DNA of 64,000 nt from Trypanosoma brucei gambiense DAL972 (GCF_000210295.1 NC_026744.1:744001-808000), one strand, 5' to 3'; positions 48,663 through 58,883 are shown, counted from the first letter of the stretch. Numbers and translations are program-made. Notes: generated from the letters alone by a model not told the origin.

Positions 48663-51287
48663 TCAGCGAAACTGGCACGGGTCCACATGAGACGGCGCTT
48701 TGGTTTGAAAGGCACGCCACATTCGTATCATTGATTCAGGCCCTGCCGTTGCCAACTGGGTGTTATCGGGGGAAAGCGCCAAATAAATAGGACCATCTCG
48801 CAGGCCACCATAACCACTCAGCCGTTCCAGCACTTCACCGTCTTCTTTTAATTGATACATTTGGAGCAATTCCGCGACCTTCACGGGGGCACGGGATTGC
48901 CCGACAGTTGGAAGAGGTGGGAAACCATCAACTCGACTGGTAACGGTATTGGGAGTGACACTAGCAGTGGTGTTGCTTGCGCTGTAGTTGCTTCCACTAG
49001 TGGCAGTGGTATTATTGGTTGTACCGCCGTTAGCACCAACGCCACCAAACGGGTGATGACGATCAACATATGTCACATACCGCGTATCTTCCTCATCACT
49101 GGAGTTGTCAGGCGTATCCCACACACCACTAGCAACAAAACCTGAGCCATCACCATCATTCTCTGCCGTGCCAAGATGCCCACCATTCGCTGGTGATTGT
49201 CGTAGAGCCACGACTGTGTTTTGACCGGAACCTGCAGGGGCAAGAGATATTAATATCTCATCGGACGTTTCACTGCTGACAATGCCAAGGATTGGAGCGG
49301 CGAGGGGGTGCGCTGCCTTCTCCGATCGGCTGCCCACTGAATAAACAGACAGAACAGATCCGTCTGCGCCACCGCCGTAGAGAAGGACAGATTGAAAAAA
49401 ACTTCCGTGCTTGCCGCGATGCCCATCTGATGCCACGCTGCTGAAATCGCTGAATGGAAAACCCCACCAACAGAATGCTCGCACTGGATGAGGGGCGTTC
49501 GCCCAAATCGTTCGTCGCTTTGAGCGGTCATCAGGCCCCATACGGCTCGTTTGGTACAGAAGAAGACTGTTATTTGTCCCAACAGCAATGTGCTCTTCAT
49601 CTGGAGTAACCTCTAACCTGTAAATTGGCGCTCCTACATTCACAACACACTGAGGTTTCCACGAACCACTCCCAGGGGGAAGATGCAGGGCAGTGCACCA
49701 CTCCACCGACCAATCGCAAAGGTTATGAAGGGTTAGCGTGCCGCCCATGGACCCCGCGTACAGTGTATGCCCAACAACCTGCAACGTGCTCACGTGACTT
49801 GTGTGATCCCTGATAACTACTTGCACTGCCCGAGCAAACATTACATCCCCTCGCCTGCCCGGTCCCTCCCCACTTCCACAACGCGGAAGTGGCGCGACAT
49901 CCCCCCAAACAGGGCAGCAGCTCACCACTATCCAACCATTTTCCATTCCGTATGCTACGTACACGTCCCCACTGTCGGTCGCCTGTCGTGACGAGGCAAC
50001 CGCACTCACCACACCGCACGTCTGTGGAGCCTCAAAAATTAGTTGTGTCCTATCAGGTCCATGCCAGACGTAAACCCTGTTCTGCAGCGCAATTACGGCG
50101 CCCGCATATCCCCAACACAGTGGACTAAAGTTGGAATGTCCTTGCGAATCACACGACGGAAGGCCATGAGCATCAAGGACTTTCTCATATGTTTCCACCT
50201 GCCGCCGTGGGGTCGGATGCTGCGAGTACAATGCGCCTCGTCGGAGTAGCGGACTGCCTTTCACCGACGCCCCGAAACCACTCATCTGCGCACTGAAGGC
50301 GGGTGTGCAGGCGAGGTCACTTTCATGTACAACGGGCGTACGGAGTACCGGCGGATCCGCGACTGACTGCCGGGGACCGAGGACAGGAGTGCGCAGAGCC
50401 GTGACGGGAGTCATCCGATGCGCATCACCGCACAATGAGGAAGCTCGTGGGGTGGCGCTCCGGCTCTCGCGGTGCACAATAGGAGAATGAGGTCCCTCCA
50501 TGGGTGGCACCGAGATTGTACTTCCAACAGAAAACGTAGAACAATGGGTTGTTGAATGCAAATAACCCATCCCGCGTACGGGAACAGTTGCAGGTGTCAC
50601 AGCGCTTTCCCGCGGCGGGCGAACAGGTGTATGACATCCTTCTCGGTGATCAGCGGGCAACACACCCATCAGCGGGGCCGGTGCAAATCCCGCATTGGAA
50701 CTCATCACTCCACCAAACCTCCTCGTTGGAGTGCTGGAAGGTGAACCCATCAACGATGAGTGGCGGGTGAGAGACATTCTTGAGGTTTCCGACCGTTGAC
50801 GCATACCCTCTGAATCCACGAAACATCGTTCACGCTCCTGCAAAATGGGAGGATGCCTTCCTCGACTTGGCGGTGACGATGGTGCCGAAATTAGCGCAGA
50901 CGTCAGAGAAAACGGCTGTGACGATAGGGTAAGAGTTGAGTCTACAATACCATGCGCTGGGGAAAAAGAACCATCGGGATCACCTTCACGAGAACGCGTT
51001 AACCGAAAGTAGTCCCCACCGTGAGAAAGCATGTGGCCAGTCCCCGTTAGCCCCATACAGGATTCCAGCGTCCGCCGATAGCGCGCCTCCGTAAGATCTT
51101 TGGAATTGTGCTGCAGCACGGCGAGCGGATCACGCAGGAATTCCTTGTAGTCGGCTACGCCAATAAACCGATCCTCTGCTGTCCGTGGGCTCACATCAGT
51201 GGACGACCCAACGGTGCATCCCTCTGTGGTGAAGGAACAGGGTGACGGAGCCGGTTGACTGCCGTGTCCGTGACGTGGCTGCCACAT
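48663..51287 (-). CDS. Divergent Cdc20/Cdh1 (fizzy)-like WD40 protein
   Basis: An 874-residue protein, likely related to the activators that load substrates onto the anaphase-promoting complex. Near the N-terminus (~39-43) it has DRFIG, close to the C-box DR(F/Y)IP that binds the complex. A long Ser/Pro-rich, probably disordered region follows (~80-360) with many SP and TP sites. The propeller starts at ~369 with EKVLDAHGLP and NFSPLCWGYAGAVIALQNRVYVW, matching the fizzy entry strand KVLDAP...N.L.W...N.LAV.L...VYLW. It ends with LALSPDNTQLATAGPESMIRMWRAF, the usual last blade of this family. The last residues are QFR, where Cdc20/Cdh1 end in IR. It is much longer than the usual 450-550 residues and has large insertions between blades. 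The frame opens at TTG (51338); the first ATG is 51287. Confidence 0.65.
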   Translation of the reverse strand: MWQPRHGHGSQPAPSPCSFTTEGCTVGSSTDVSPRTAEDRFIGVADYKEFLRDPLAVLQHNSKDLTEARYRRTLESCMGLTGTGHMLSHGGDYFRLTRSREGDPDGSFSPAHGIVDSTLTLSSQPFSLTSALISAPSSPPSRGRHPPILQERERCFVDSEGMRQRSETSRMSLTRHSSLMGSPSSTPTRRFGGVMSSNAGFAPAPLMGVLPADHREGCHTPVRPPRESAVTPATVPVRGMGYLHSTTHCSTFSVGSTISVPPMEGPHSPIVHRESRSATPRASSLCGDAHRMTPVTALRTPVLGPRQSVADPPVLRTPVVHESDLACTPAFSAQMSGFGASVKGSPLLRRGALYSQHPTPRRQVETYEKVLDAHGLPSCDSQGHSNFSPLCWGYAGAVIALQNRVYVWHGPDRTQLIFEAPQTCGVVSAVASSRQATDSGDVYVAYGMENGWIVVSCCPVWGDVAPLPRCGSGEGPGRRGDVMFARAVQVVIRDHTSHVSTLQVVGHTLYAGSMGGTLTLHNLCDWSVEWCTALHLPPGSGSWKPQCVVNVGAPIYRLEVTPDEEHIAVGTNNSLLLYQTSRMGPDDRSKRRTIWANAPHPVRAFCWWGFPFSDFSSVASDGHRGKHGSFFQSVLLYGGGADGSVLSVYSVGSRSEKAAHPLAAPILGIVSSETSDEILISLAPAGSGQNTVVALRQSPANGGHLGTAENDGDGSGFVASGVWDTPDNSSDEEDTRYVTYVDRHHPFGGVGANGGTTNNTTATSGSNYSASNTTASVTPNTVTSRVDGFPPLPTVGQSRAPVKVAELLQMYQLKEDGEVLERLSGYGGLRDGPIYLALSPDNTQLATAGPESMIRMWRAFQTKAPSHVDPCQFR

Positions 51288-52857
51288 TTCGCCGCAAAGC
51301 GTCGGGTACCAGCGGAAGAAAAACAAACAAACAAACAAACAAAGGGCGCTTAGTCAAGACTTTCGCGATAATAACGAGCGAAGTTACAGTATCGCCCCCC
51401 CCCTCAGCAATGCGCGTACACGCACAAAAAAGCAACTTGTGCGCTGTTTTGCTGATTTTGCCGCAGATACACCCTTTAATAATGGAAGAAAGACGAATGT
51501 TTCGCTTTATGGGTAAACAAGCACCACCAAAAATCAACGGGGGCACAAACAAACCCAACCACACCGTCGATTTAGAAAAAGTAAAAAAAAAACGAAAACT
51601 CAACAAAAAAAAATATTCTTTCGATTGAAGGCTGAAAAGCCCCTGGTTTCTTTCCCTCCTGAAATTCAAATTTTTATCTCCCTCAAAATCAACGAGAGGA
51701 AAACGAACCGGCAGATAGTTGAAGAAGGGAAGTGAATATATGGGGAAGTGTATTCAAATATCTTATCCACCTTCCTTACCCTTACCCCCCTTTTTTTTCC
51801 ACCGGCAGCTAACAAACAACAAAATCTGTGTAATGTGGCTGATGACACGCCCCTCTGGGTAGATTATCGTTGCTGTTGCTTTTGCCTTGATAAAGGTGAA
51901 GCGATGGAAGCAAAAAAAAAATTTTGTATGAAATATATGTTCAAACTGTTATATGTTGAACTTACTCTATGGCAATGGTCCCTATGGTGGTCCAGAAGGG
52001 AGGAAGAGAGACAGAGAAATGCCTTTCACTCGTATCCTCTACCGCTACGAATGTCGCAACCGAATTTAGTCACTGCAATGTAACAAATGCTATGCGTTTA
52101 AATAATATATATATATATATATCCTTATATGACCTTAGCAGAAGAACGACGGGGATTGGCACAAGTGCTTTCCCTCTTTCCTCACCTTCCCCTTTTGTAA
52201 CCACTATTAAATATTCCCTTTTATTAAAATATTTGTATCTTTTTTCCTCCTACTGTGTTTCCTTCCCTTTCGGGTTTGCTCTCAAGTAAGTGCAGTCCTT
52301 TTTTTTTTCTTTTTGCTTTTGAAAACAGGTGTATTTCTGTTGTTGTGGCTGTTGTTGACACAATAAGATAAAATATAAAATAATCTCGTTTTTTCCCCTT
52401 TACCCCAAAGAGAAGTGTCACGCAATACAGCAACAACACAAAAACGGTGAGAAAGTATACACAAAGTTGTCTTCCAATACAAAAAGAAAAAAGAAAATGA
52501 AAACCGAAGGAGGGAAAAGAAACCACTTTTCAGTTGGGTTTCGTCGTGTTGAAATGTTGAGGTTGAGATAAAGGAGGGGGAAAGAAAGAGAAAAAAGAGA
52601 AAAAAGGGATTTAAATAAGAAAGCTGCAGATCGTATTAAAACAGGGAAGCATCGAGTAGCAGAGTTTCTGACATTAACATAATAAAGAAGGGAAATGCTT
52701 TACTTATGACAACAGTAACAGCAGTAGTACAAGCAAAACTCGCAACAACAACAACAACAACAATCAAAAAATTAAAAAATAAATAGGCATGTTAAGGGCA
52801 GCACAGCAAAACGCGCGCGCACCCAAAAGCCGGAGTATCTGTTTATTCACTGCAATA
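51288..52857. other. 1.6-kb intergenic region PEN-2-Cdc20-like gene
   Basis: No gene supported. It contains AAAC repeats (51322-51342), a run of C at 51396-51405, an AT run at 52106-52124, and CAA repeats at 52743-52764. From 52200 to 52350 the plus strand is T-rich. Most of it should be the PEN-2 3' UTR, long for a gene of 105 codons. A 128-codon plus-strand frame at 51242-51628 mostly overlaps the start of the Cdc20-like gene and its leader. Confidence 0.5.
51322..51342. repeat. AAAC tetranucleotide array next to the Cdc20-like start
   Basis: Five AAAC units, read as GTTT on the transcribed strand about 35 bases before the ATG at 51287. It is the only pyrimidine-rich stretch near that ATG. 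Confidence 0.85.
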
Positions 52858-53175
52858 TCATTCATCTACCAATTCTGTAAAGAAACCGGGACGCCATTCG
52901 CCTTTTTGTGAAGGTGGAAGAGCGAAGAGGGGACTCGTCACAGGCAACACAATAAGCGCCACAACATACCAAAGCAACACCACAAGTCCACCCACGACAG
53001 ACAGTCGCAGCGAATTGTTGGTGTACCAACGTATTGCCTCGCTGTGCTGGGCGTGGTGGCGAAAGAAAAGCCACGTCGTGAACCACAACAATGGCAACCC
53101 CGCAAAACCACTGTAGAAATATATTTTACAGAGGCGCTCCGCTCGAAGAATACTCAACGGTCCAGTCGTAAGCAT
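52858..53175 (-). CDS. PEN-2-like gamma-secretase subunit
   Basis: A 105-residue membrane protein that matches PEN-2, the smallest gamma-secretase subunit, which activates presenilin. Family features: the length (human PEN-2 has 101), the N-terminal block RAERLCKIYFYSGFAGLPLLWF (residues ~11-32, compare LCRKYYLGGFAFLPFLW), followed by a Trp/Phe-rich end of the first hydrophobic segment (LLWFTTWLFFRH), a polar loop with IRWYTNNS, and a second long hydrophobic segment VVGGLVVLLWYVVALIVLPV (~60-79). Presenilin, nicastrin and APH-1 are expected elsewhere in the genome. Which membrane proteins the enzyme cleaves in trypanosomes is not known to me. Small and easily missed, but the pattern is specific. 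Confidence 0.8.
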   Translation of the reverse strand: MLTTGPLSILRAERLCKIYFYSGFAGLPLLWFTTWLFFRHHAQHSEAIRWYTNNSLRLSVVGGLVVLLWYVVALIVLPVTSPLFALPPSQKGEWRPGFFTELVDE

Positions 53176-54115
53176 TTGTCCCCTTCGCTACCTCCTTCCG
53201 TGTGAAAAGGTTTTAGTAAATGAACTCGCCGATACTAGAAATAGTCGTTCGACCGACTAACAACTCCTTTTGATTTATTGAGCTTTTGGCCTTTATTTAC
53301 CTTCAAACAACACTAGCAATAAGCAATTGCGCTCCTCCCCCGTTCCTTTTAATTGTGACTGGGCAACACGCCTTCTCACCTATTTGAGAAAGAGCTGAAT
53401 GAAAACAAAAAAAAAGAGCATTAGAATAATGGAGTGAGCGATCATGGTGCGAAGAGGGGTGTAAGTGAACAAATAACACGGGACATAACAACGGTGCAGG
53501 CGGTTCTACAAGTCCTCAAACTGAAGTCGGCCACAAGAAACAGTGAACACTGAAAACGAATGCACAAAGCAAAACAAAAAGCCACACACACACACACACA
53601 CAAGGAGCAAAATAAAGAAGGAAATAGCAGTTCAACCCACTGCAACAACAACAACAAACATCTCTTTCCCCAACACGTACATTTTTGGCTCACTTTGACT
53701 TAACGATACAAGAAAGGTCCCGCAGCAGTTACAGTCACCAAACTCGTACCGGGGTATGAAAGTACACATCTACTTTTTGTCGCAAAAAGAAAATAAATGT
53801 GGCGGTGAAATAAAGCTACATCTGCGGCAATTACAGCGTGGAGTAAGTTGAAAAAACAAAAACGCCTCCCCACTACTGCACCAACAGGGGGTCATATTTC
53901 ACAAAAAGGTGATAGTAAAGGGAATTTGCGTCACCGGTGCACTACCGTTGATGCTTAACCACCTGGACAAACACCCCAAGAATACCTATAACGTTGGTGC
54001 ACCAACGGGTGAATAAAAAAAAAAAAATAGGAAAACAAAGAGGAAGACAAGAATCTATACATATGTTGTTGTTTTTTTTTACGCGCGCACCCCTCCGCCT
54101 CCCCCCCCCCAACTG
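53176..54115. other. Intergenic region 1036-residue gene-PEN-2
   Basis: 0.94 kb with no gene. CA repeats lie at 53583-53601, a run of A at 54017-54028 and a run of C at 54101-54110. It should be the 3' UTR of the large unknown gene plus the PEN-2 leader. Confidence 0.5.
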
Positions 54116-57100
54116 TCATTTACCTGAAGAAACTTCTGACTGAGTGAGGCATGGAAGACGGTACCTCAAGAAGTTTTCAGAAGGAATCTTTGCAGAGCAT
54201 TGTGTAATAGAGCTCCCGGAGGTTTTACCGTACCCCTTTAACTTCGACGACAAATCCCGCACACGCGCACAGCGTTCCTCACCTGAAATTACAGATAATA
54301 TTCGTGATTTCGGTTTAAGCATTTTCTCATCATCAAATATGCCTCTACGCTCGTGCTTTAAGGTAAGTGACTCCACAGCAAACAGCTCCTTTGTTTCCGC
54401 GGTAGGTTGATGTACTTCGGGATAAAATAGTCGAGCTTTTGGTGGCGAATTGATGCCGGTCTTTGGGAGGAGATCACGTTCCGGTGGTGGTCGAAATTTC
54501 ATATTCCTCACTTTTATGTCTTGCACGACTCGCGGCGGGTGCACCTCTTGCGTTACCGACTCCTCCTCAACCAACTCATTACCACTTCGGTTAGGGTGGT
54601 GTACAAGTGGAAGTGGCCTGTACGCTTCTGCTGGTGGTTGGTACAGTTGTGGTATTGTAAGAGTTGAGTAATGAACACTTTTCTTACTCTCAGGGGTTGG
54701 TACACGGGTACACGTGTAAGGAACTTGAGTATTCTCCAGATCCCAACAAACGTTACGGGGTTCATCGGTGCCAACAAGTGGTCGACCAAGCTGCACACTG
54801 CGTGTGTAGTCCACCACAGAACCAGTGAAAAGGAACCGGGGACGCAGGGGTCGACGGCCGTTTCCATTAAATGTGGTGTAATCGCTGCCTGTCAGCAGCG
54901 GCTGAGCAATTGGTATAACTTCTTCATTGAATACAATGTAACCCGTGCAGTTGTTCATGAGTGAATCATACACAGATCGCGCATGCTGTGCACTCACCGG
55001 CACTTGAACAAACACCAATTCCTGACCATCGCCGCCAATACAACCAGCGGGGTTCACCAAGTATGGTGAAAAGAGAAGGTCCTTCTTGAAGTAGGCCATT
55101 TCACCATCCGATTCATCGTTGGTTACGCCAATAAGAGCCAAGATCTTATTTATAGTACTCGTTGTACTTCTCACTTCGTCTTCGCGGTACCGTGCCTCGT
55201 CGAGTATATCCTGAAGCGCGTCTACCTCCCCGCCCTCGCGGCTGCAAGACGAAAGCCGTTTCATGCAATTCGAGAGGCGGGCCCGTAGTGCCACACGCCG
55301 CAGTCTTCGCTGCACTAACAACTTCAGCAATTCCTCTCGCGTCAGAGATGCTAAGAACTCGTCTTCTTCGTCAGCCGACGGTGAAGCGCCTAATTCACTA
55401 TCATACTGTTTGGTACCATTCATGTAGCCGGCTCCTTCCTCACCCCCTTCACCAAAACATAAACCCCGCATACCTCGACGGCCAACACCCTGACCCAAGT
55501 ACATTTTTCCACCTTTGAAAAGCCGCTTTACCGCACTGTACGATGCAGCTTGCAACCTAGCAAAAGCATCCTTCGCCCCCAACACTACCTCGTTTTTCGC
55601 CCAGTAGTTGAACTCGCGTCGGCGCCCTGAGCGGCTGTTGACACTAAATACATCCACTTTGTCGTCTGAAACTACACCACCGCCTTCCGCAGCGGTGGAT
55701 GGATCCCCTTTATCGGAATCAATAAAATAGCTAGCAACCACGCGGCGACTACGTGGGTCCATCACATGTCCCTTTTCTCCATGCTTGCCTTTGAGATGCT
55801 TGACCGGGTCCTCCATAAAGTCAGTGATGAGCCGAACCTCAGCCGCATAAGTTTCTAGGAACCCGAGAAGGCTATTCACACGTCCCTGGATAATTTCAAA
55901 TGCCTTCCGTAGGGCGTTCATATCGTCGTTGTATTGGCAACGCAGCATCTGTACACTGTGTCGAAGCTCGTCCAAACGCTCCCTCAGAAGCACCTGTGCA
56001 TGACTCACTATGGTGGGGATCTGAGCCGTTATGACTGATGCACTGCATTGATCTAGCATAGACAACAATCCAGTGCGGCAACCGTCCCCCTTGTCAAGCA
56101 TTCCTCCTAAAGCTCGACGAGCCAAAAATTCAGCTAGCGCTTTTCTTGCTGCCTCATCTGATAAACCAGGAGAGCTGATAGTGTCCGCTAGTTTCTTCCC
56201 CTCATCGCCAAGCAATCCCTCCATCGTCAGGGCTCGTACATACTGCTCGTAATCAAATATTGCATTAACTGGATCACCCCACACAGACTCTGCAGTTTGT
56301 GTGGCCACAGATACGGTACGGCGTGTCAACAGTTTTATCCCTTCCCTGTCGCCTCCGAAACGTGCACTTCGCGCCGAAAGTGAAACAGGGGTTGCTGGCG
56401 CTGTATCACCTGCCTTGCCTCCCGTTGATCTCCGGAACTGCGTGAAACGGGCTGAAACAACAGAAGCTCGCCGCTCTAAACCTTCACCATCCGCGTGCGA
56501 AGCCTCCTGCCGTGGACTGCTGCCACTCCAAATTGAACCAGGGCCCGGATGTGTATCCTCCATTCCCAGCGGCCCGGAAGTGCCACTTTCCTCACCCGAG
56601 AATGACGATGACCCTGATGGTAAAACTTCACCGCATTCCTCCATTTTAGATTTGGAAGGGGCTTCAACGGTACGAACTACACCTGACACCGGCCGCGATG
56701 CACCACGCGCCGCCATGTTTAGCAACTCTGCCGGAACGCATTGAAGTGTGATCATCCGCCCCCAGCGTGTTCGTTGCATCACAGTCACGCAATCGTGCAA
56801 CTGATGCCTCAGAATGAGCACTTCACGGAAGTAACTGTGCAGCATTTCATCATGTACCGTGCGGAACCGTCCAAGCATCTCCTCCGCCTCGCTCCGTTCT
56901 TGTTCCCTGCGCTTGAGTTCAGCCTCTAATTCCTTTATACGTTCTTCTAATAAGACCCTTCGCCTCCCTTCTGTACTGAGTTCTACTAACGGAATGGCGC
57001 TGTTGATAACATTTTGCACTATCTCACGCACAAACACACCGCAAATCTCTTCGGGGGCTTCGTCATACGCCGGTCGTTGTGTGTCGAGATGCTCCTGCAC

Positions 57101-57226
57101 TTGATAAATGAGGGTGGCCAGTCGTCGCATAACATCTGCTCGTACCTGTGGATGAACGTTGTGTATTGTTAGGATGTTATTCACATCGCGCACCTTACTC
57201 TGTACACAAAGGAGAATCTTTCCCAT
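54116..57226 (-). CDS. Large protein of unknown function with N-terminal coiled coil
   Basis: A 1036-residue protein, the longest in the window, not recognised. Residues 1-85 look helical and folded (MGKILLCVQSKVRDVNNIL, VRADVMRRLATLIYQVQEHL). A coiled coil follows at ~90-155 (LLEERIKELEAELKRREQER). Residues ~175-300 are Ser/Gly-rich and probably disordered. A helical middle part spans ~315-460, a charged part ~610-700 (EEDEFLASLTREELLKLLVQ), and the C-terminal ~250 residues are rich in Pro and Tyr with short conserved-looking motifs such as VPYTCTRVPTPE. The mix suits a structural or flagellar protein, but nothing proves it. Gly2 is present, but the sequence after it (KILL) lacks the Ser or Thr expected at position 6 for myristoylation. 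Confidence 0.8.
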   Translation of the reverse strand: MGKILLCVQSKVRDVNNILTIHNVHPQVRADVMRRLATLIYQVQEHLDTQRPAYDEAPEEICGVFVREIVQNVINSAIPLVELSTEGRRRVLLEERIKELEAELKRREQERSEAEEMLGRFRTVHDEMLHSYFREVLILRHQLHDCVTVMQRTRWGRMITLQCVPAELLNMAARGASRPVSGVVRTVEAPSKSKMEECGEVLPSGSSSFSGEESGTSGPLGMEDTHPGPGSIWSGSSPRQEASHADGEGLERRASVVSARFTQFRRSTGGKAGDTAPATPVSLSARSARFGGDREGIKLLTRRTVSVATQTAESVWGDPVNAIFDYEQYVRALTMEGLLGDEGKKLADTISSPGLSDEAARKALAEFLARRALGGMLDKGDGCRTGLLSMLDQCSASVITAQIPTIVSHAQVLLRERLDELRHSVQMLRCQYNDDMNALRKAFEIIQGRVNSLLGFLETYAAEVRLITDFMEDPVKHLKGKHGEKGHVMDPRSRRVVASYFIDSDKGDPSTAAEGGGVVSDDKVDVFSVNSRSGRRREFNYWAKNEVVLGAKDAFARLQAASYSAVKRLFKGGKMYLGQGVGRRGMRGLCFGEGGEEGAGYMNGTKQYDSELGASPSADEEDEFLASLTREELLKLLVQRRLRRVALRARLSNCMKRLSSCSREGGEVDALQDILDEARYREDEVRSTTSTINKILALIGVTNDESDGEMAYFKKDLLFSPYLVNPAGCIGGDGQELVFVQVPVSAQHARSVYDSLMNNCTGYIVFNEEVIPIAQPLLTGSDYTTFNGNGRRPLRPRFLFTGSVVDYTRSVQLGRPLVGTDEPRNVCWDLENTQVPYTCTRVPTPESKKSVHYSTLTIPQLYQPPAEAYRPLPLVHHPNRSGNELVEEESVTQEVHPPRVVQDIKVRNMKFRPPPERDLLPKTGINSPPKARLFYPEVHQPTAETKELFAVESLTLKHERRGIFDDEKMLKPKSRILSVISGEERCARVRDLSSKLKGYGKTSGSSITQCSAKIPSENFLRYRLPCLTQSEVSSGK

Positions 57227-58213
57227 CTTTTCTGCTTATTCGCACTTTGCCGTATTTCTCTCCTTATTTTCTTTTTTTTTCTTTTCTGATCTTTATCAAC
57301 TAAAACCAACCACACCCACCCCTGACCCTTTTTTCAGTTGTGTTCGGTGCCGAATCTGACTCTCTTATTCAAGCTTATGTACAAATGAATGGTTGCTGAA
57401 GCAGGATTTCTCGACAATGATATGTACTATGAACTCCCAGGCCAAGTTGTACGGTAAAGCGGACACAACACCGCACTATCCTTCTCTCAAACTTAACTAC
57501 TTGGCAAACCACACTTCAAACACACACACTTACACTCAATGAATCCAACGAAAATAAAAATATTAAAAAAAAAAAAAAAAGAAACAGCATAGAAGAAATA
57601 AAATAAAAGGGATGGGATGGGATATGAATGGAAAAGAGGGAGTTCGCAAAACAGAAAAGTTCGAACAGACTTTTGGTTACTACATATGATTCTTCTTTTC
57701 TTCTTAGTCTGTTTTAGCCGGATATCATGTATAAGACGCTACTCCCAGAGCACATGGATGCGATTCCTTATGCCCGTACGTGACAAAACCCACACACTCA
57801 TTGTTTGGTAGAAATAACGTTACACACACACACACACAATTTTTACCTCACCGATGCGAATCCCTCTTATTCACCGACGGTCTTAACCCATATGTGAATG
57901 CAAAAGTAAAAAAAAAACAGAAAGAAAAATTTCACATTAAAAAAAAAAAAGACAAACCGTATTGAAGGATCTGCTTCAGTCCTTTACCAACCCATATGAT
58001 AGCAGGACAAAAAACCTTTAGGTGGTAATACCTGAAGACAGGCCGCGCAAACACGAAAGAAATGGAGATTATATATATATATATGCATATAATTTCATGT
58101 ATGCCTATGAGGAAATGAGACGAAACAAGACGAAAAACACTACAAAACAGACATGTGAACATTTCCCCTGGGGTTCAAACCCTCTTCATCCGCACCTTGC
58201 AATTCAGTATATC
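57227..58213. other. Intergenic region MDP-1-like gene-1036-residue gene
   Basis: About 1 kb with no gene. The sequence just upstream of the large gene's ATG is T/C-rich on the plus strand, i.e. purine-rich on the transcribed strand, so the acceptor must lie further up. A-runs at 57565-57580, CA repeats at 57822-57838 and an AT run at 58073-58084 are present. Confidence 0.5.
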
Positions 58214-58798
58214 TTACAAAGTGCGTTTTTTTTCCTTATCTCTCCACTCTTTAAGCCCTCGCTCAAAGACTCCACCCACCATTCCATTCGGGCAGTAAAT
58301 GCTCGTAACGCCGATGCTCGAGACGTGACCGATGTTGTCCTGCTGATTATCAAAGAAAATAAAGTCAGAAAAATCACCCCTTACAGTCGGATCGTGCTCT
58401 TTCACTTTCTTAAGAATAGTACGGTGCTGATTTTTCTTGTTTGCCTTATATATTTCCACTAAATCACCAAACAGAGAAAGCATTGGCACATCATTTCCTC
58501 TCTTGTCTCTGAACCGAAACAATTGCAGCAGTTCCATCGCCCATCGCGGCTCATCACAAGTAGAAGATATCGCCAAATGGGTATTCCGCCATTCCTCAGT
58601 TGTGCTCAGCATTTGCAGCAACTCCCGCGTTTGACCAATAAGACGCACTTCCGTCCCTTTTTTATCAATAGCAATGCTTGAATTATCTTTCGACAGCATA
58701 AAGGGAGCGCCACCACCCCAAAGTTCATACATCTCAGGCCTCCACAATGTGCCATCAAGATCAAAAACAATAACACGAGGGGTTGGCTCAGTACTCAT
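58214..58798 (-). CDS. MDP-1-like HAD-family phosphatase
   Basis: A 194-residue protein of the magnesium-dependent phosphatase-1 type, within the HAD superfamily. Motif I is VIVFDLDGTLWRPE (~9-22), with the nucleophile and acid Asp in DLDGT; LWRPEMYELWGG matches the MDP-1 signature after motif I. Motif II is LAISSTCDEPRWAMELLQLF (~76-95), the equivalent of AAASRTSEI...LL.LF. Motif III/IV is FSDFIFFDNQQDNIGHVSSI (~140-159), against FFDDE.RNI in MDP-1. Here the second Asp of that pair is Asn, the one change in the active site. Length is near the usual 160-190. In animals MDP-1 removes phosphate from proteins or sugars; the substrate here is unknown. The frame opens at TTG (58825); the first ATG is at 58798 (MSTEPTPR). 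Confidence 0.83.
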   Translation of the reverse strand: MSTEPTPRVIVFDLDGTLWRPEMYELWGGGAPFMLSKDNSSIAIDKKGTEVRLIGQTRELLQMLSTTEEWRNTHLAISSTCDEPRWAMELLQLFRFRDKRGNDVPMLSLFGDLVEIYKANKKNQHRTILKKVKEHDPTVRGDFSDFIFFDNQQDNIGHVSSIGVTSIYCPNGMVGGVFERGLKEWRDKEKKRTL

Positions 58799-58852
58799 TA
58801 TGTCAGTGAGATCTCTCAAATGCAAGTAATTATAATATACAATACAATATAT

Positions 58853-58883
<31 letters not shown>

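Noticed and set aside
58160..58205. A tRNA-like B-box (GGGTTCAAACCC)
   Set aside because: No matching acceptor stem, D arm or anticodon arm could be built around it on the plus strand, and the T stem pairs poorly.
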